64,000 nt of DNA, taken from Spongisporangium articulatum. Lineage in GTDB: Bacteria; Actinomycetota; Actinomycetes; Actinomycetales; Kineosporiaceae. Position 1 is the first letter of the stretch. The number at the start of each line of letters is the position of its first letter. This document shows, in pieces, positions 1-7,962 of this stretch. The notes under the pieces were generated by a model, which searched no databases, was not told the origin of the DNA, and was given only the letters and a program-made list of their open reading frames with translations. The position numbers and the translations under genes are program-made. The stretch lies in assembly GCF_044465595.1 (NCBI RefSeq), contig NZ_JBITLV010000002.1, positions 659,090 through 723,089 on the forward strand, given 5' to 3'.

Positions 1-622
1 CGTCACCACCGATACGGTCGTGCGCGACCCCGGCACCCTCGACGAGGTTCCCGAGACGGACTACTCACTCAAGGTCGAGTACCTCCCGCAGGAAGCGCTG
101 GTCTACCTGCTGGCCAGCCGGTTCTGCGAGAGTGACCTGCTCTCCGAGGCGGCGTGGGACCTCTTCGGCCAGTTGCCGCGAGACTGGTCGATGGTGCAGG
201 CGATCAGCCGGTTCGTGCACGAGCACATCACCTTCGACCACGCGGCCGCCCGGCCCACCATGTCGGCCGCCGAGGTGTTCGAGACCCGACGCGGGGTCTG
301 CCGCGACTTCGCCCACCTCGGGGTGGCCCTCTGTCGGGCGATGAACATCCCCGCCCGCTACTGCACCGGCTATCTGGGTGACATCGGGGTGCCGGACAAC
401 CCGCCGATGGACTTCTCCGGATGGTTCGAGGTGTACCTGTCGGGCGGCTGGCACACGGTCGACCCGCGCAACTTCGTACCCCGGACCGGCCGGGTGCTGA
501 TCGCCCGCGGTCGGGATGCCGCCGACGTGGCGATCACGACCACGTTCGGCCCGAACGTCATGACCCACTTCGAGGTCTGGACCGACGAACTGCCTGACCC
601 TTCTGCGTCGAGCGGAGGCTGA
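1..622 (+). CDS. Transglutaminase-like family protein, 5' truncated by window edge
   Basis: The reading frame is already open at base 2, so the start lies outside the window. About 206 residues of the C-terminal part are present. The papain-like transglutaminase core is clear: catalytic Cys in RRGVCRDFAHL, His in GGWHTVDPRN and the following Asp, which together form the Cys-His-Asp triad. Actinobacterial members usually have a further N-terminal domain of roughly 80-90 residues. The family includes peptidases and cross-linking enzymes, and the substrate cannot be told. Its 3' end overlaps the convergent glycosyltransferase gene by 65 bp. Family call is firm; the true start is unknown. Confidence 0.85.
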   Translation, partial: VTTDTVVRDPGTLDEVPETDYSLKVEYLPQEALVYLLASRFCESDLLSEAAWDLFGQLPRDWSMVQAISRFVHEHITFDHAAARPTMSAAEVFETRRGVCRDFAHLGVALCRAMNIPARYCTGYLGDIGVPDNPPMDFSGWFEVYLSGGWHTVDPRNFVPRTGRVLIARGRDAADVAITTTFGPNVMTHFEVWTDELPDPSASSGG

Positions 623-1877
623 CGAACCGCAGCCCGGTCATCCAGAGGTTCACCGCCAGCAGGACGGCGACCTCCAGCGCCCGGTGCGTCCCGGACGACA
701 GCAGGTCCAGCACTGCGAGCGCACTCGCCGTACCGGCCAGGGTCAGCGCGAACAGCGTGACGCCGATCGTCCGGTGCCTGCGCACCGCGCGCCTCGACCG
801 GGCCCCGAAGGTCAGGCGGGTGTGCGCGACTGCGTTGCCGACCGCCGTGACCAGCAGGGCCAGCAGGTTCGCCACCTGCGGGCCCGTCCCGGTCCGGAGC
901 ACCGCGTACAGCCCGACGTAGGCCAGTGTGCTGAGCAGGCCGACGGCGGCGAACCGGATCAACTGCCCGGTCAGCCCCGACGGCACCCCCGCCGGGTCGG
1001 GAGTCGAGCCCGCCCGCCCGCCGGGCTCGGCGTCGTCCAACGAAAGCTCCGGTCGCAGAGCGTGTCCCACGTCGGCCAGCGGTAGCCGGCCCGTCGCCAG
1101 GGCCCGCCCGACCCGCCACACGCCGCGCAGGTCGTCGGTCGCGGTGGAGAGGATGTCCACGCGGCTGTCGGGATCGTCGACCCAGTCCACCGGTACCTCG
1201 TGGATGCGCAGCCCGGCCCGCTCGGCCAGCACCAGCAGTTCGGTGTCGAAGAACCAGCCGGTGTCCTCGACCAACGGCAGCAACCGGCGGGCGACGTCAC
1301 CGCGGATCGCCTTGAAACCGCACTGGGCGTCGGAGAATCCGGCGGCCAGCGTGCCGCGCAGGATCAGGTTGTAGCAGCGGGAGATGACCTCCCGCTTCGG
1401 CCCGCGGACGACCCGCGCGCCGCGCGCCAGCCGGGTGCCGATCGCGAGCTCCGAGTGCCCGGACAGCAGCGGCGCGACCAGCGGGGCGAGCGCCGCGAGG
1501 TCGGTGGAGAGGTCGACGTCCATGTAGGCCAGGACGGCGGCGTCGGAGGTCGACCAGACGTGATGCAGCGCGCGGCCGCGGCCCTTCGCGTCGAGGTGGA
1601 CGGCGTGCACCTCGCCGAACCGGGCGGCCAGCTGCTGGGCGACCAGCCAGGTGCCGTCGGTGCTGGCGTTGTCGGCGATCGTGATCCGGAACCGGTACGG
1701 GAACGTGCGGGTGAGGTGGCCGAGCAGCCGTTCGACGCAGCCGGTGAGCGCGACCTCCTCGTTGTGGACCGGGACGACGACGTCGAGCACCGGGGCGGGC
1801 CTCTCGCCGGAGGGGTCGGGGTGAGGAGCGGTCAGTACGGACGGGGGTTCGAGGGTCTTGCCGATGGTCACGGTCAT
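558..1877 (-). CDS. Family 2 glycosyltransferase fused to a GtrA-like membrane domain
   Basis: About 439 aa from ATG at 1877 (MTVTIGKTLEPP). Residues ~35-270 are a GT-A fold of the dolichyl/polyprenyl-phosphate sugar synthase type: LDVVVPVHNEE at the start, ADNASTDGT, and a metal-binding DVDLSTD motif. The last ~130 residues are a GtrA-like four-helix membrane module (IRFAAVGLLSTLAYVGLY...). Such fusions transfer a sugar to a polyprenyl phosphate and may help flip it for cell-envelope glycosylation. Donor and acceptor are not visible. An in-frame extension to 2270 exists but covers the divergent SOS-box region and looks non-coding. It overlaps the transglutaminase gene tail to tail. Confidence 0.85.
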   Translation of the reverse strand: MTVTIGKTLEPPSVLTAPHPDPSGERPAPVLDVVVPVHNEEVALTGCVERLLGHLTRTFPYRFRITIADNASTDGTWLVAQQLAARFGEVHAVHLDAKGRGRALHHVWSTSDAAVLAYMDVDLSTDLAALAPLVAPLLSGHSELAIGTRLARGARVVRGPKREVISRCYNLILRGTLAAGFSDAQCGFKAIRGDVARRLLPLVEDTGWFFDTELLVLAERAGLRIHEVPVDWVDDPDSRVDILSTATDDLRGVWRVGRALATGRLPLADVGHALRPELSLDDAEPGGRAGSTPDPAGVPSGLTGQLIRFAAVGLLSTLAYVGLYAVLRTGTGPQVANLLALLVTAVGNAVAHTRLTFGARSRRAVRRHRTIGVTLFALTLAGTASALAVLDLLSSGTHRALEVAVLLAVNLWMTGLRFVSLRSTQKGQAVRRSRPRSGS

Positions 1878-2002
1878 GCCCGTCACGGTGGAGGCTCTCG
1901 CTGAGGCGGCGGTCGGGCGCGACTGGACGTCGTCTGTGAGCCGCGGGGCCGGGGAGCGGTTCACCCGATCGGGTGACGGGCAGATCGGGGCGCGTCGTTC
2001 TA

Positions 2003-2018
2003 TCGAACAAATGTTCGA
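2003..2018 (+). promoter_or_regulatory. LexA (SOS) box
   Basis: TCGAAC-AAAT-GTTCGA is a perfect match to the actinobacterial/mycobacterial SOS box TCGAAC-N4-GTTCGA, and the dyad extends one base each side (2002-2019). It ends 19 bp before the ATG of the small gene at 2038 and would overlap that gene's core promoter. It is about 125 bp upstream of the divergent glycosyltransferase start. LexA binding and DNA-damage induction of the small gene are inferred from the sequence match. Confidence 0.85.
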
Positions 2019-2037
2019 TTGGAGGTACCGTCGAAGC

Positions 2038-2331
2038 ATGTCCAGCGCACCCCGGATCCTCCGCGTCGTACCCCACGGGCCGGTCACCCGGCCCGAGCAC
2101 TCGCTGCCCGTGTTCGCCGTCGTGCGCTGGGCCGACGGCGAGAACGAGGAGGTCCCGGCGATCGCCGTCGCCTGGACCCGGGAGGCCGTGCAGATCGAGT
2201 GGGAGGCCCCCGGCCAGGGACTGCGGTTCGACTGGGTGCCGGCCCGGGACATCCGGCGCGCGGGCACCAAGCGACCGGCGGTCGACGACTCCCCGCCGCG
2301 GTCCGTGGCGGGGAAGAAGAACCGCTGGTGA
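2038..2331 (+). CDS. Small uncharacterised protein, probable SOS-regulon member
   Basis: 97 aa from ATG at 2038, preceded by GGAGG at 2021-2025. The protein starts MSSAPRILRVVPHG and is rich in Trp and acidic residues (VVRWADGENEEVPAIAVAWT, then IEWEAPGQGLRFDWV), ending in a basic tail (GKKNRW). There is no signal peptide or membrane segment, so it should be a soluble cytoplasmic beta-rich protein. I do not recognise a characterised family. The perfect LexA box just upstream is the only functional clue and points to a role after DNA damage. It is a monocistronic gene; the next gene is convergent and ends 16 bp downstream. Confidence 0.8.
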   Translation: MSSAPRILRVVPHGPVTRPEHSLPVFAVVRWADGENEEVPAIAVAWTREAVQIEWEAPGQGLRFDWVPARDIRRAGTKRPAVDDSPPRSVAGKKNRW

Positions 2332-2346
2332 ACCTGCTGAGGAGGG

Positions 2347-3132
2347 TCAGGTCGTCGGGTTCGTGATGGTGACCTTCTCGTTCCAGCGGGACAGGGTGAT
2401 CCGGTAGGTGCTCTGTTCGTCCCTGCTGAAGAAGTAGGCGTTCAGGTCGACCCGGCGTAGCCGGGACGTCTTCTCGTCGATCTGCAGGTCGATCCCCACC
2501 GGCTGGTAGACGTCGGCGATCGGCAGGAGCCGGTGGGCCAGCAACCCGGTGACCTGACCCTCCAGCGTGTGCACCCGGACGCCGTCCACCTCGCTGACGC
2601 CCTGGTCCTGCACCGATTTCAGGCCCGAGATCAGGGAGCCGATGCCGTTCTTGGCCCGGACCAGGACGGCGGGGTCGAACAACCCGAAGCTGACCGGGTC
2701 GACCACCTGGTACCGGGTGGCCCCCTCCGGCTTCATGTAGACGGTGCCGCGGTAGGAGACCAGCTTCAGCGACGTCCTGCGGTTGTTGATCAGCAGGTCG
2801 GTCGTCCCCGCGAAGGCGCCCGACGTCGACGAGGTGAAGGTCGCGACCCCGTCGCCGGTCAGCAGCCGGGTGGTGCCGGCACTCGCGGGCACGTGCGTGC
2901 TGGCGACCCGTAGGCGCACGGACGTCGCGGTGGACAGGCCCTGGAGCGTCCGGTCCAGCACGGCTCGGGTGCTCGGGGCCACGACCAGGGTCGGTGCGGG
3001 CGCCGGCTCGGCACCCTCGCCGGAACAGGCGGTCAGCCCGCTCACGCACAGGGCCAGGACCGAGACGAGCAGCCCGACCGTCGTGGTCCGCCGTCCCGGC
3101 CGGGTGATCTCCACGGTGGAAGAGGTTCTCAT
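2347..3132 (-). CDS. LppX/LprAFG-family lipoprotein, copy 3 of a tandem triplet
   Basis: 261 aa. Lipoprotein signal peptide with lipobox LTAC, lipidated Cys at residue 36. The rest is the LolA-like beta-sheet clamp of the mycobacterial LppX/LprG family, recognisable by YQVVDPVSFGLFDPAVL, IADVYQPVGIDLQID and the closing YFFSRDEQSTYRITLSRWNEKV. Family members carry lipids or lipoglycans across the envelope. The start codon overlaps the upstream gene's stop (TGATG), so translation is coupled. It is closely related to the preceding copy, about two thirds identical over the C-terminal half by eye. The ligand is unknown. Confidence 0.82.
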   Translation of the reverse strand: MRTSSTVEITRPGRRTTTVGLLVSVLALCVSGLTACSGEGAEPAPAPTLVVAPSTRAVLDRTLQGLSTATSVRLRVASTHVPASAGTTRLLTGDGVATFTSSTSGAFAGTTDLLINNRRTSLKLVSYRGTVYMKPEGATRYQVVDPVSFGLFDPAVLVRAKNGIGSLISGLKSVQDQGVSEVDGVRVHTLEGQVTGLLAHRLLPIADVYQPVGIDLQIDEKTSRLRRVDLNAYFFSRDEQSTYRITLSRWNEKVTITNPTT

Positions 3133-3881
3133 CAGGTGGCAGGCGTGGTGACGGCGGCCTTCTCGTTCCACCGCGACAGCGTGATCCGGTACGTGCTGCG
3201 GTCCTCCCGGGTGAAGAAGTACCCGGTCAGGTCGATCTCGCGCAGCTGCGCCGTCTCCTCGTCGATCCGGAGGCTGATCCCGACCGGACGGTAGACGTCG
3301 GCGATCGGCAGGATCCGCCGGGCCAGCAGCCCGCTCACCTCCCCCTGCAGCGTGTGCACCCGGACGCCGTCCACGCCGTCCACCCCCTGGTCCTGCACCG
3401 ACCTCAAGTTGCTGACGAGCGAGCTGATACCGGTCTTGGCCTTGATCAGGACGGCGGGGTCGAACAGTCCGAAGCTGACCGGGTCGACCACCTGGTACTT
3501 CGTCGCCCCCGCCGGCCGGACGTAGACGACGTCGCGGTAGGAGATCAGCTTCAGCGTCGTCCTCCGGTCGTTGATCAGCAGGTCCAACGTGCCCCGGAAG
3601 GCTGCCGAGGGCGGCGTCGGTCGGGTCATCACGCCCTGGCCCGTCAGCAGCTTGGTGCTGCCCGCTCCGGCGGGCACGTCCGTGCTGGAGGCGTGGAACC
3701 GCACGGTCTTCGCGGAGTCGATGCTCTGGACCGTGCGGCTCAGCAGCGCGCCGTAGGCCGGGGTCGCGGTCTGCGCGCCGGAGAGTTCCTGGGCGTCCCC
3801 GGTGCAGGCGGCCAGCCCGGACCCGCCCAGGGCGAGGCCCAGCGCGACGCATCCCGCTGTCGCAGCTCGTCGTACCGACAT
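3132..3881 (-). CDS. LppX/LprAFG-family lipoprotein, copy 2 of a tandem triplet
   Basis: 249 aa from ATG at 3881, chosen because GAGGTG stands 9 nt upstream; an ATG at 3902 is also possible. Signal peptide MSVRRAATAG... with lipobox LAAC and Cys 26. The mature part matches the neighbour at 2347-3132 almost colinearly (YQVVDPVSFGLFDPAVL, ILPIADVYRPVGI, STYRITLSRWNEK). It is predicted to be anchored on the outer face of the membrane as a lipid-binding clamp. It is the middle gene of a minus-strand operon, coupled to the downstream copy by a one-base stop/start overlap. Confidence 0.82.
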   Translation of the reverse strand: MSVRRAATAGCVALGLALGGSGLAACTGDAQELSGAQTATPAYGALLSRTVQSIDSAKTVRFHASSTDVPAGAGSTKLLTGQGVMTRPTPPSAAFRGTLDLLINDRRTTLKLISYRDVVYVRPAGATKYQVVDPVSFGLFDPAVLIKAKTGISSLVSNLRSVQDQGVDGVDGVRVHTLQGEVSGLLARRILPIADVYRPVGISLRIDEETAQLREIDLTGYFFTREDRSTYRITLSRWNEKAAVTTPAT

Positions 3882-3926
3882 CCGAGCATCCACCTCGTGC
3901 ATTTCGACCCCTGGCCCCGAGCGGGG

Positions 3927-4688
3927 TCACACCTTGGGCGGCTTGATGACGACCTTCTCGTCGTAGTCGAACAACCGCACGACGTACGAACTGGACGGGG
4001 CCGACTCGAAGAAGTGCCCCGTCATCACGGCCCGCCGCAGCTCGTAGGTCTTCGGGTCGATCGACAGGGTGATCTGGACGCGGGAGTTCACGTCGGCGAT
4101 CGGGATCAGCCGGGCCGCGAGGTACCCCGTGATGTACCCCTTCACGTCGTGCACGACCGTCCCGTCGTCCAGCGTGGAGGTGCCGCCGTCCTGGACGGAC
4201 TTCAGCTCGGTCAGCATCCGCGGGATGCCTTTCTCCCGCTCGATCCAGGTGGCCGGGTCGATCATCCCGAACGCCCCAGGGTCGCTCACCTGCCAGGCGG
4301 CGTTCTCTCCCGTACGCACGTACAGCCGCCCGCGGAACGAGATCACCGACACCGGCACCTCGGAACCGCTGATCAGGACCTTCAGGTCACCGTCGAAGGC
4401 CGCCGTGGACGGGGTGGGGCGGCTCATCACGCCCTTGCCGCTGATCATCCGGCTCTTCCCGGCGTCCTTCGGCACGCCCGTGCCCTTGACCGTGAAGGCC
4501 GCCGTCCTGGACCCGTCCAGGAAGTCCAGGCACCGGGTCAGCAGGTTCGCCACCTCCGGCGGCGGGGCCGGTTCGGCGGCCACCGTGTTCGACCGGTCGC
4601 CGGTCGAACAGGCGCCCAGGCCCCCGACGGTCAGCACGACGGCGAGCGCAGTGGTCAGGATGCTGCGCGTGGTGCGAGAGACGTGCAT
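3927..4688 (-). CDS. LppX/LprAFG-family lipoprotein, copy 1 of a tandem triplet (divergent member)
   Basis: 253 aa. Signal peptide MHVSRTTRSI... with lipobox LGAC, Cys 27. It has the same architecture as the two downstream copies (DPGAFGMIDPATWIEREKGI, LIPIADVNSRVQITLSID, FFESAPSSSYVVRLFDYDEKV) but is clearly more diverged. It lies 45 bp upstream of copy 2 and 28 bp downstream of a DUF457 membrane protein, so all four are probably co-transcribed. No obvious Shine-Dalgarno is seen before the chosen ATG. The family fold is well supported; the cargo is unknown. Confidence 0.78.
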   Translation of the reverse strand: MHVSRTTRSILTTALAVVLTVGGLGACSTGDRSNTVAAEPAPPPEVANLLTRCLDFLDGSRTAAFTVKGTGVPKDAGKSRMISGKGVMSRPTPSTAAFDGDLKVLISGSEVPVSVISFRGRLYVRTGENAAWQVSDPGAFGMIDPATWIEREKGIPRMLTELKSVQDGGTSTLDDGTVVHDVKGYITGYLAARLIPIADVNSRVQITLSIDPKTYELRRAVMTGHFFESAPSSSYVVRLFDYDEKVVIKPPKV

Positions 4689-4716
4689 GAAGGGAACTTT
4701 GGCAGAAAAGTCCCGT

Positions 4717-5199
4717 TCAGGTCACGGTGGGGAAGGGGGCCCCGCCGTGGTACACCCACACCTGCCAGAGCAGGATGCCCGGCATCGCCCAGCGCAGGCC
4801 GCGTTCCAGGCCGCCGCCCGAGTCGAGCCGGATGCCCACGTAGCCCCACCACGGCCCGAACGGGATCCCCGGCGGACGCTCACCGAACAGGAAGTCGCCC
4901 AGCAGGTGGGACGACCAGCCGAGCAGCAGCGCCCACAACGCCCACGCGGCCTCGGGCGGTACGAACCAGGCCGTGGCGACCGCGCCCAGTGCGGGCAGCA
5001 CCCACCAGTGGGTCAGCCCACGATGCCCGCCCGGCACCCACCACAGCCAGGACTGGTCGGCGTCGGGGCTGGTCCACCCGGCGGAGCTGGCGGTGGCGAT
5101 GACGGCGGCCGTCACGGTCTGCCAGGCCGGCTGCCCGAGGGCGGTCGAGACCGCGAGGCTGGTCGAGGCGGCGAAGAGCCGGTGGGTGCTGCCGTCCAT
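4717..5199 (-). CDS. DUF457 (YdjM-like) inner-membrane metal-dependent hydrolase
   Basis: 160 aa from ATG at 5199 (MDGSTHRLFAAST); a GTG at 5217 would add six residues. It is a polytopic membrane protein with the signature histidines of the DUF457/YdjM family: STHRLFAA near the N-terminus, GHRGLTHWW in the middle and SHLLGDF later. Homologues are annotated as membrane-bound metal-dependent hydrolases, some induced by LexA in E. coli, with unknown substrates. It heads the lipoprotein operon. Biochemical function is not established for the family. Confidence 0.75.
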   Translation of the reverse strand: MDGSTHRLFAASTSLAVSTALGQPAWQTVTAAVIATASSAGWTSPDADQSWLWWVPGGHRGLTHWWVLPALGAVATAWFVPPEAAWALWALLLGWSSHLLGDFLFGERPPGIPFGPWWGYVGIRLDSGGGLERGLRWAMPGILLWQVWVYHGGAPFPTVT

Positions 5200-5261
5200 A
5201 GTTGTACTGGCTATCACGGGCGATCATCGCCTCCGGTGGAGGCGCGCAGGCGGGAGAAGCG

Positions 5262-6008
5262 ATGGGCGAGCGGGACGACGTCCCCTGGGCGATGCAGCTG
5301 GCGTTCGCCGACGAACGGGACCGGGACGGCGCGGGCCGGCCGACGCACTACGCGGTCTGCGAGGCCGTCGCGTCGGCGGTGGTCACACTGTTGTCGGACC
5401 CGCGCGCGGTGGACGGCGAGTGGTCGGCGGCCGTGAAGCACTGGAGCGACCTCGCCATCCGCAAGGTCGTGCGCCGGGGCCGGGGCGTGAAGTTCGCGGC
5501 GGTCCGGGCCCTGCCGGGGGTCGAGGTCTCGCATCGCGGCGCGCTGGTGCGGGCGTTCGTGCCCGGCCCCGTCTCCGAGGTGGCGCCCGAGATCGCCAAA
5601 CTGCAGGTGGGCGGCACCGACCAGCCCGACCGGGGCACGCCGTCGGAGCCCGTGCCCGGTGGTCTGACGATCGCGCTCACCCCGGCCGTGACGATGACGA
5701 CCGGCAAGGCGGCCGCCCAGAGCGGGCACGCGGCGCAGCTCGCCTGGTGGCAGATGCCCGCGGACGTCCGGGCTCGGTGGGAGGCGTCGGGCTGGGCGGT
5801 GCGCGTGATCTCACCGGCTCCCGACGCATGGGACCGCCTGGTGAAGGCGGCGCCCGTCGCGGTGCGCGACGCCGGGTTCACCGAGGTGCCACCCGGCACG
5901 AAGACCGCCATCGCCTGGTGGCCGGGTAGCGGGCTGGCGGACGACGGCACGCGGCTCGAGCGCGACGGCGGGCGCCCGGGGTGGCTGGGCCGCCTGTTCG
6001 GCCGCTGA
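5262..6008 (+). CDS. PTH2-family aminoacyl (peptidyl)-tRNA hydrolase
   Basis: 248 aa from ATG at 5262 (MGERDDVPWAMQLAF). The C-terminal half carries the archaeal/eukaryotic type II peptidyl-tRNA hydrolase signature: TTGKAAAQSGHAAQLAWW for the basic Lys and catalytic Gln/His, then DAGFTEVPPGTKTAIAWWPG near the end. The first ~130 residues are an actinobacterial extension with a helix-rich RKVVRRGRG segment. PTH2 enzymes cleave the ester bond of peptidyl-tRNA to recycle tRNA. Bacteria normally use the unrelated Pth1, so this is an accessory enzyme. It is divergent from the DUF457 gene and shares a ~60-bp promoter region with it. Confidence 0.8.
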   Translation: MGERDDVPWAMQLAFADERDRDGAGRPTHYAVCEAVASAVVTLLSDPRAVDGEWSAAVKHWSDLAIRKVVRRGRGVKFAAVRALPGVEVSHRGALVRAFVPGPVSEVAPEIAKLQVGGTDQPDRGTPSEPVPGGLTIALTPAVTMTTGKAAAQSGHAAQLAWWQMPADVRARWEASGWAVRVISPAPDAWDRLVKAAPVAVRDAGFTEVPPGTKTAIAWWPGSGLADDGTRLERDGGRPGWLGRLFGR

Positions 6009-6074
6009 TCTGCGGGGCTGACTGAATGCTTCGGTCGCCATCACTGCACGTTCGGCGCAGCCAGCTCCGCGGAT
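6008..6074. terminator. Candidate bidirectional terminator hairpin
   Basis: ATCTGCGGGGCTG (6008-6020) can pair with CAGCTCCGCGGAT (6062-6074) over 13 positions, two of them G-T wobbles. The loop is 41 nt. It sits between convergent genes ending at 6008 and 6093. The long loop and absent T-run make this a weak call. Confidence 0.35.
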
Positions 6075-6092
6075 CGGGGTGGGCCAGTGGCC

Positions 6093-6464
6093 CTAGAAGT
6101 CGCGGAACGCCGACGTGATGCGTCGGCCCAGCCGCCGGGTGCGGTCGGACAGCTCGGTCGCCGAACGCTGCACCTGGGCGGCCAGCTGCGACGTCACCGG
6201 CGCCTCGCCCGGACGCAGCGGGCGGACCGGCGACAACGGTCGATCCTCGGAGTCGACCGGCACGATGCCGGACACCAGCGCGTGCACGACCTCCGGGATG
6301 TCGCTCGAGGCGAGTCGTAGGGTCGCGAGGCAGCGGCCGTCCTGCCAGATGCTCAGGACGGTACGGTCCGAGTCGGGGTGCGCGCTGACCCGCAGGGTGC
6401 GGCCCGCGGCGTCCCGCCCGGCGAACACTTCACCGATCGAGGGCAGTGGGGTGACCTGAGCCAT
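6093..6464 (-). CDS. Conserved hypothetical protein
   Basis: 123 aa starting MAQVTPLPSIGEVFAGRDAAG. The N-terminal ~75 residues look like a small beta-sheet domain (RTLRVSAHPDSDRTVLSIWQDGRC) followed by a proline/arginine-rich linker and a C-terminal basic amphipathic helix (ATELSDRTRRLGRRI). No signal peptide or membrane helix. Function is not recognised. Its start codon at 6464 overlaps the earliest possible start of the divergent CoA-transferase gene, so the two 5' ends abut or overlap. Coding character (GC3 and length without stops) is convincing. Confidence 0.65.
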   Translation of the reverse strand: MAQVTPLPSIGEVFAGRDAAGRTLRVSAHPDSDRTVLSIWQDGRCLATLRLASSDIPEVVHALVSGIVPVDSEDRPLSPVRPLRPGEAPVTSQLAAQVQRSATELSDRTRRLGRRITSAFRDF

Positions 6465-7905
6465 GCTTGAGTCTGACCGTTACCGGCCCGTGATGTCCAC
6501 GGTTCGGGCCCGGGAAATGATCGCCGGGCACTGGGCGGCCCTGCGCGGGGACGCCGATCTGACCGATCGGGTCGCCTTCGCGCGCAATGCGGCGGGCGAG
6601 GAATGGTTCCGGCTGCTCCCGGCGGTGTACGACGTGCCGGCGTTCGCGGCGGCGACGATCGGGACGGCGTTGCTCGCCGTCGCGGAACTCGGCGCCGCGC
6701 GCTCGGGGCGGGACGTCGAGACGGTCACGGTCGACGTGGCCGAGGCGGTGGCGGCGTTCCGTAGCGAAGCCCTGCAACGCCCGGTCGGGTGGTCGCTGCC
6801 GCCGATCTGGGACCCGGTGGCCGGCGTCTACGCGACCGCCGACGGCTGGATCCGCCTGCACACCAACTACTCCTACCACCGCGCGGCCGCGCTCGGGGTG
6901 CTAGGCATCGCGGACGACGGCCGTGTCGACCGCGCGCTCGTCGCCGACGCGGTACGCGCTTTCGCGGGCGACGACCTCGAGCGGGCCGTCGTCGAGGCGG
7001 GCGGGTGTGCCGCGGTCGCCCGGACCCGCACGGACTGGAAGGCCCACGGGCACGGGTGTTTCGCCGTCCTGGAACGTCCGGTGGACCTGGGGCCGGCGGA
7101 CGGCGCCGGCGACCCCGGTGTGCGGCTCGCCGAGCCGCCGTCCCCCGGGCAGCCGTTGTCCGGCGTCCGGGTGCTCGATCTGACGCGCGTGATCGCGGGC
7201 CCGGTCGCCACCCGCACGCTCGGCGCGTGGGGCGCCGACGTGCTGCGCATCGACCCGCCCGGGTTCGTCGAGGTGCCGGCCGCCGTACCGGACACGTTGG
7301 TCGGGAAGCGTTCGGCCGCACTGGATCTGCGCAGCCGGCGCGCCGTGTTCCTCGAGTTGGTGGCCGGCGCCGACGTCCTCGTGCACGGTTTGCGGCCCGG
7401 GGCATTGGCCGGTCTGGGGTTCGGGGCCGACGCGTTGCGGGCGGTCAACCCGGGTCTCGTCGAGGTCGCGGTCGACGCCTACGGCTGGGCCGGACCGTGG
7501 GCCGGGCGGCGCGGTTTCGACAGCCTCGTCCAGTTCAGTTCCGGTATCGCCCTCGAGACCGGCACGAGTGACGGGCCCGGTGCGCTGCCTGCGCAGGCGC
7601 TCGACCACGGCACCGGGTATCTCCTGGCCGCCGCCGCGTGCCGGGGGCTGACCGAGCTGCTCGCCGGGCGCGGGCCGGGGATCGCTCGCGGGTCGCTGGT
7701 GGGTTCCGCGAACGTGCTCATGCAGCAACGGATTTCGCCGGACGAGCTCGATCGGGAACCCGTCGCCGTCGAACCCGTGCTGGAGTCGCGGCCCACGGCG
7801 TGGGGTGAGCTGCTCGCCGTCCCGCCGCCCGGCCGGATCGGCGCCGCGCGGGGTGCGTGGCCCGTCGACGCGGGGCCGGTCGGGCGCCACGAGCCGACGT
7901 GGTGA
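6463..7905 (+). CDS. CaiB/BaiF-type (family III) CoA-transferase
   Basis: 480 aa if started at ATG 6463; ATG 6493 (MSTVRAREMIAGHWAAL) is equally plausible and avoids overlap with the divergent gene. The second half has the class III CoA-transferase core: SGVRVLDLTRVIAGPVATRTLGAWGAD, GKRSAALDLRS, ADVLVHGLRPGAL, and AYGWAGPW followed by RRGFDSL, whose Asp is in the catalytic position. The first half is a second, more degenerate CoA-transferase lobe. Such enzymes move CoA between carboxylic acids. Substrates cannot be read from the sequence, and the neighbours give no pathway. It is monocistronic, followed 57 bp later by glnB. Confidence 0.8.
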   Translation: MLESDRYRPVMSTVRAREMIAGHWAALRGDADLTDRVAFARNAAGEEWFRLLPAVYDVPAFAAATIGTALLAVAELGAARSGRDVETVTVDVAEAVAAFRSEALQRPVGWSLPPIWDPVAGVYATADGWIRLHTNYSYHRAAALGVLGIADDGRVDRALVADAVRAFAGDDLERAVVEAGGCAAVARTRTDWKAHGHGCFAVLERPVDLGPADGAGDPGVRLAEPPSPGQPLSGVRVLDLTRVIAGPVATRTLGAWGADVLRIDPPGFVEVPAAVPDTLVGKRSAALDLRSRRAVFLELVAGADVLVHGLRPGALAGLGFGADALRAVNPGLVEVAVDAYGWAGPWAGRRGFDSLVQFSSGIALETGTSDGPGALPAQALDHGTGYLLAAAACRGLTELLAGRGPGIARGSLVGSANVLMQQRISPDELDREPVAVEPVLESRPTAWGELLAVPPPGRIGAARGAWPVDAGPVGRHEPTW

Positions 7906-7927
7906 TCGTTTCGACCAGCGCCGGACA

Positions 7928-7955
7928 TTGCATCGTCACCGGCTACCGGTAGGTT
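7928..7955 (+). promoter_or_regulatory. glnB promoter (leaderless)
   Basis: TTGCAT (7928-7933), 16-bp spacer, TAGGTT (7950-7955), then seven bases to the ATG at 7963. There is no Shine-Dalgarno, so the transcript probably begins at or one base before the start codon. No GlnR-type gTnAc-n6-GaAAc element is obvious here. Confidence 0.55.
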
Positions 7956-7962
7956 TCCGCCC

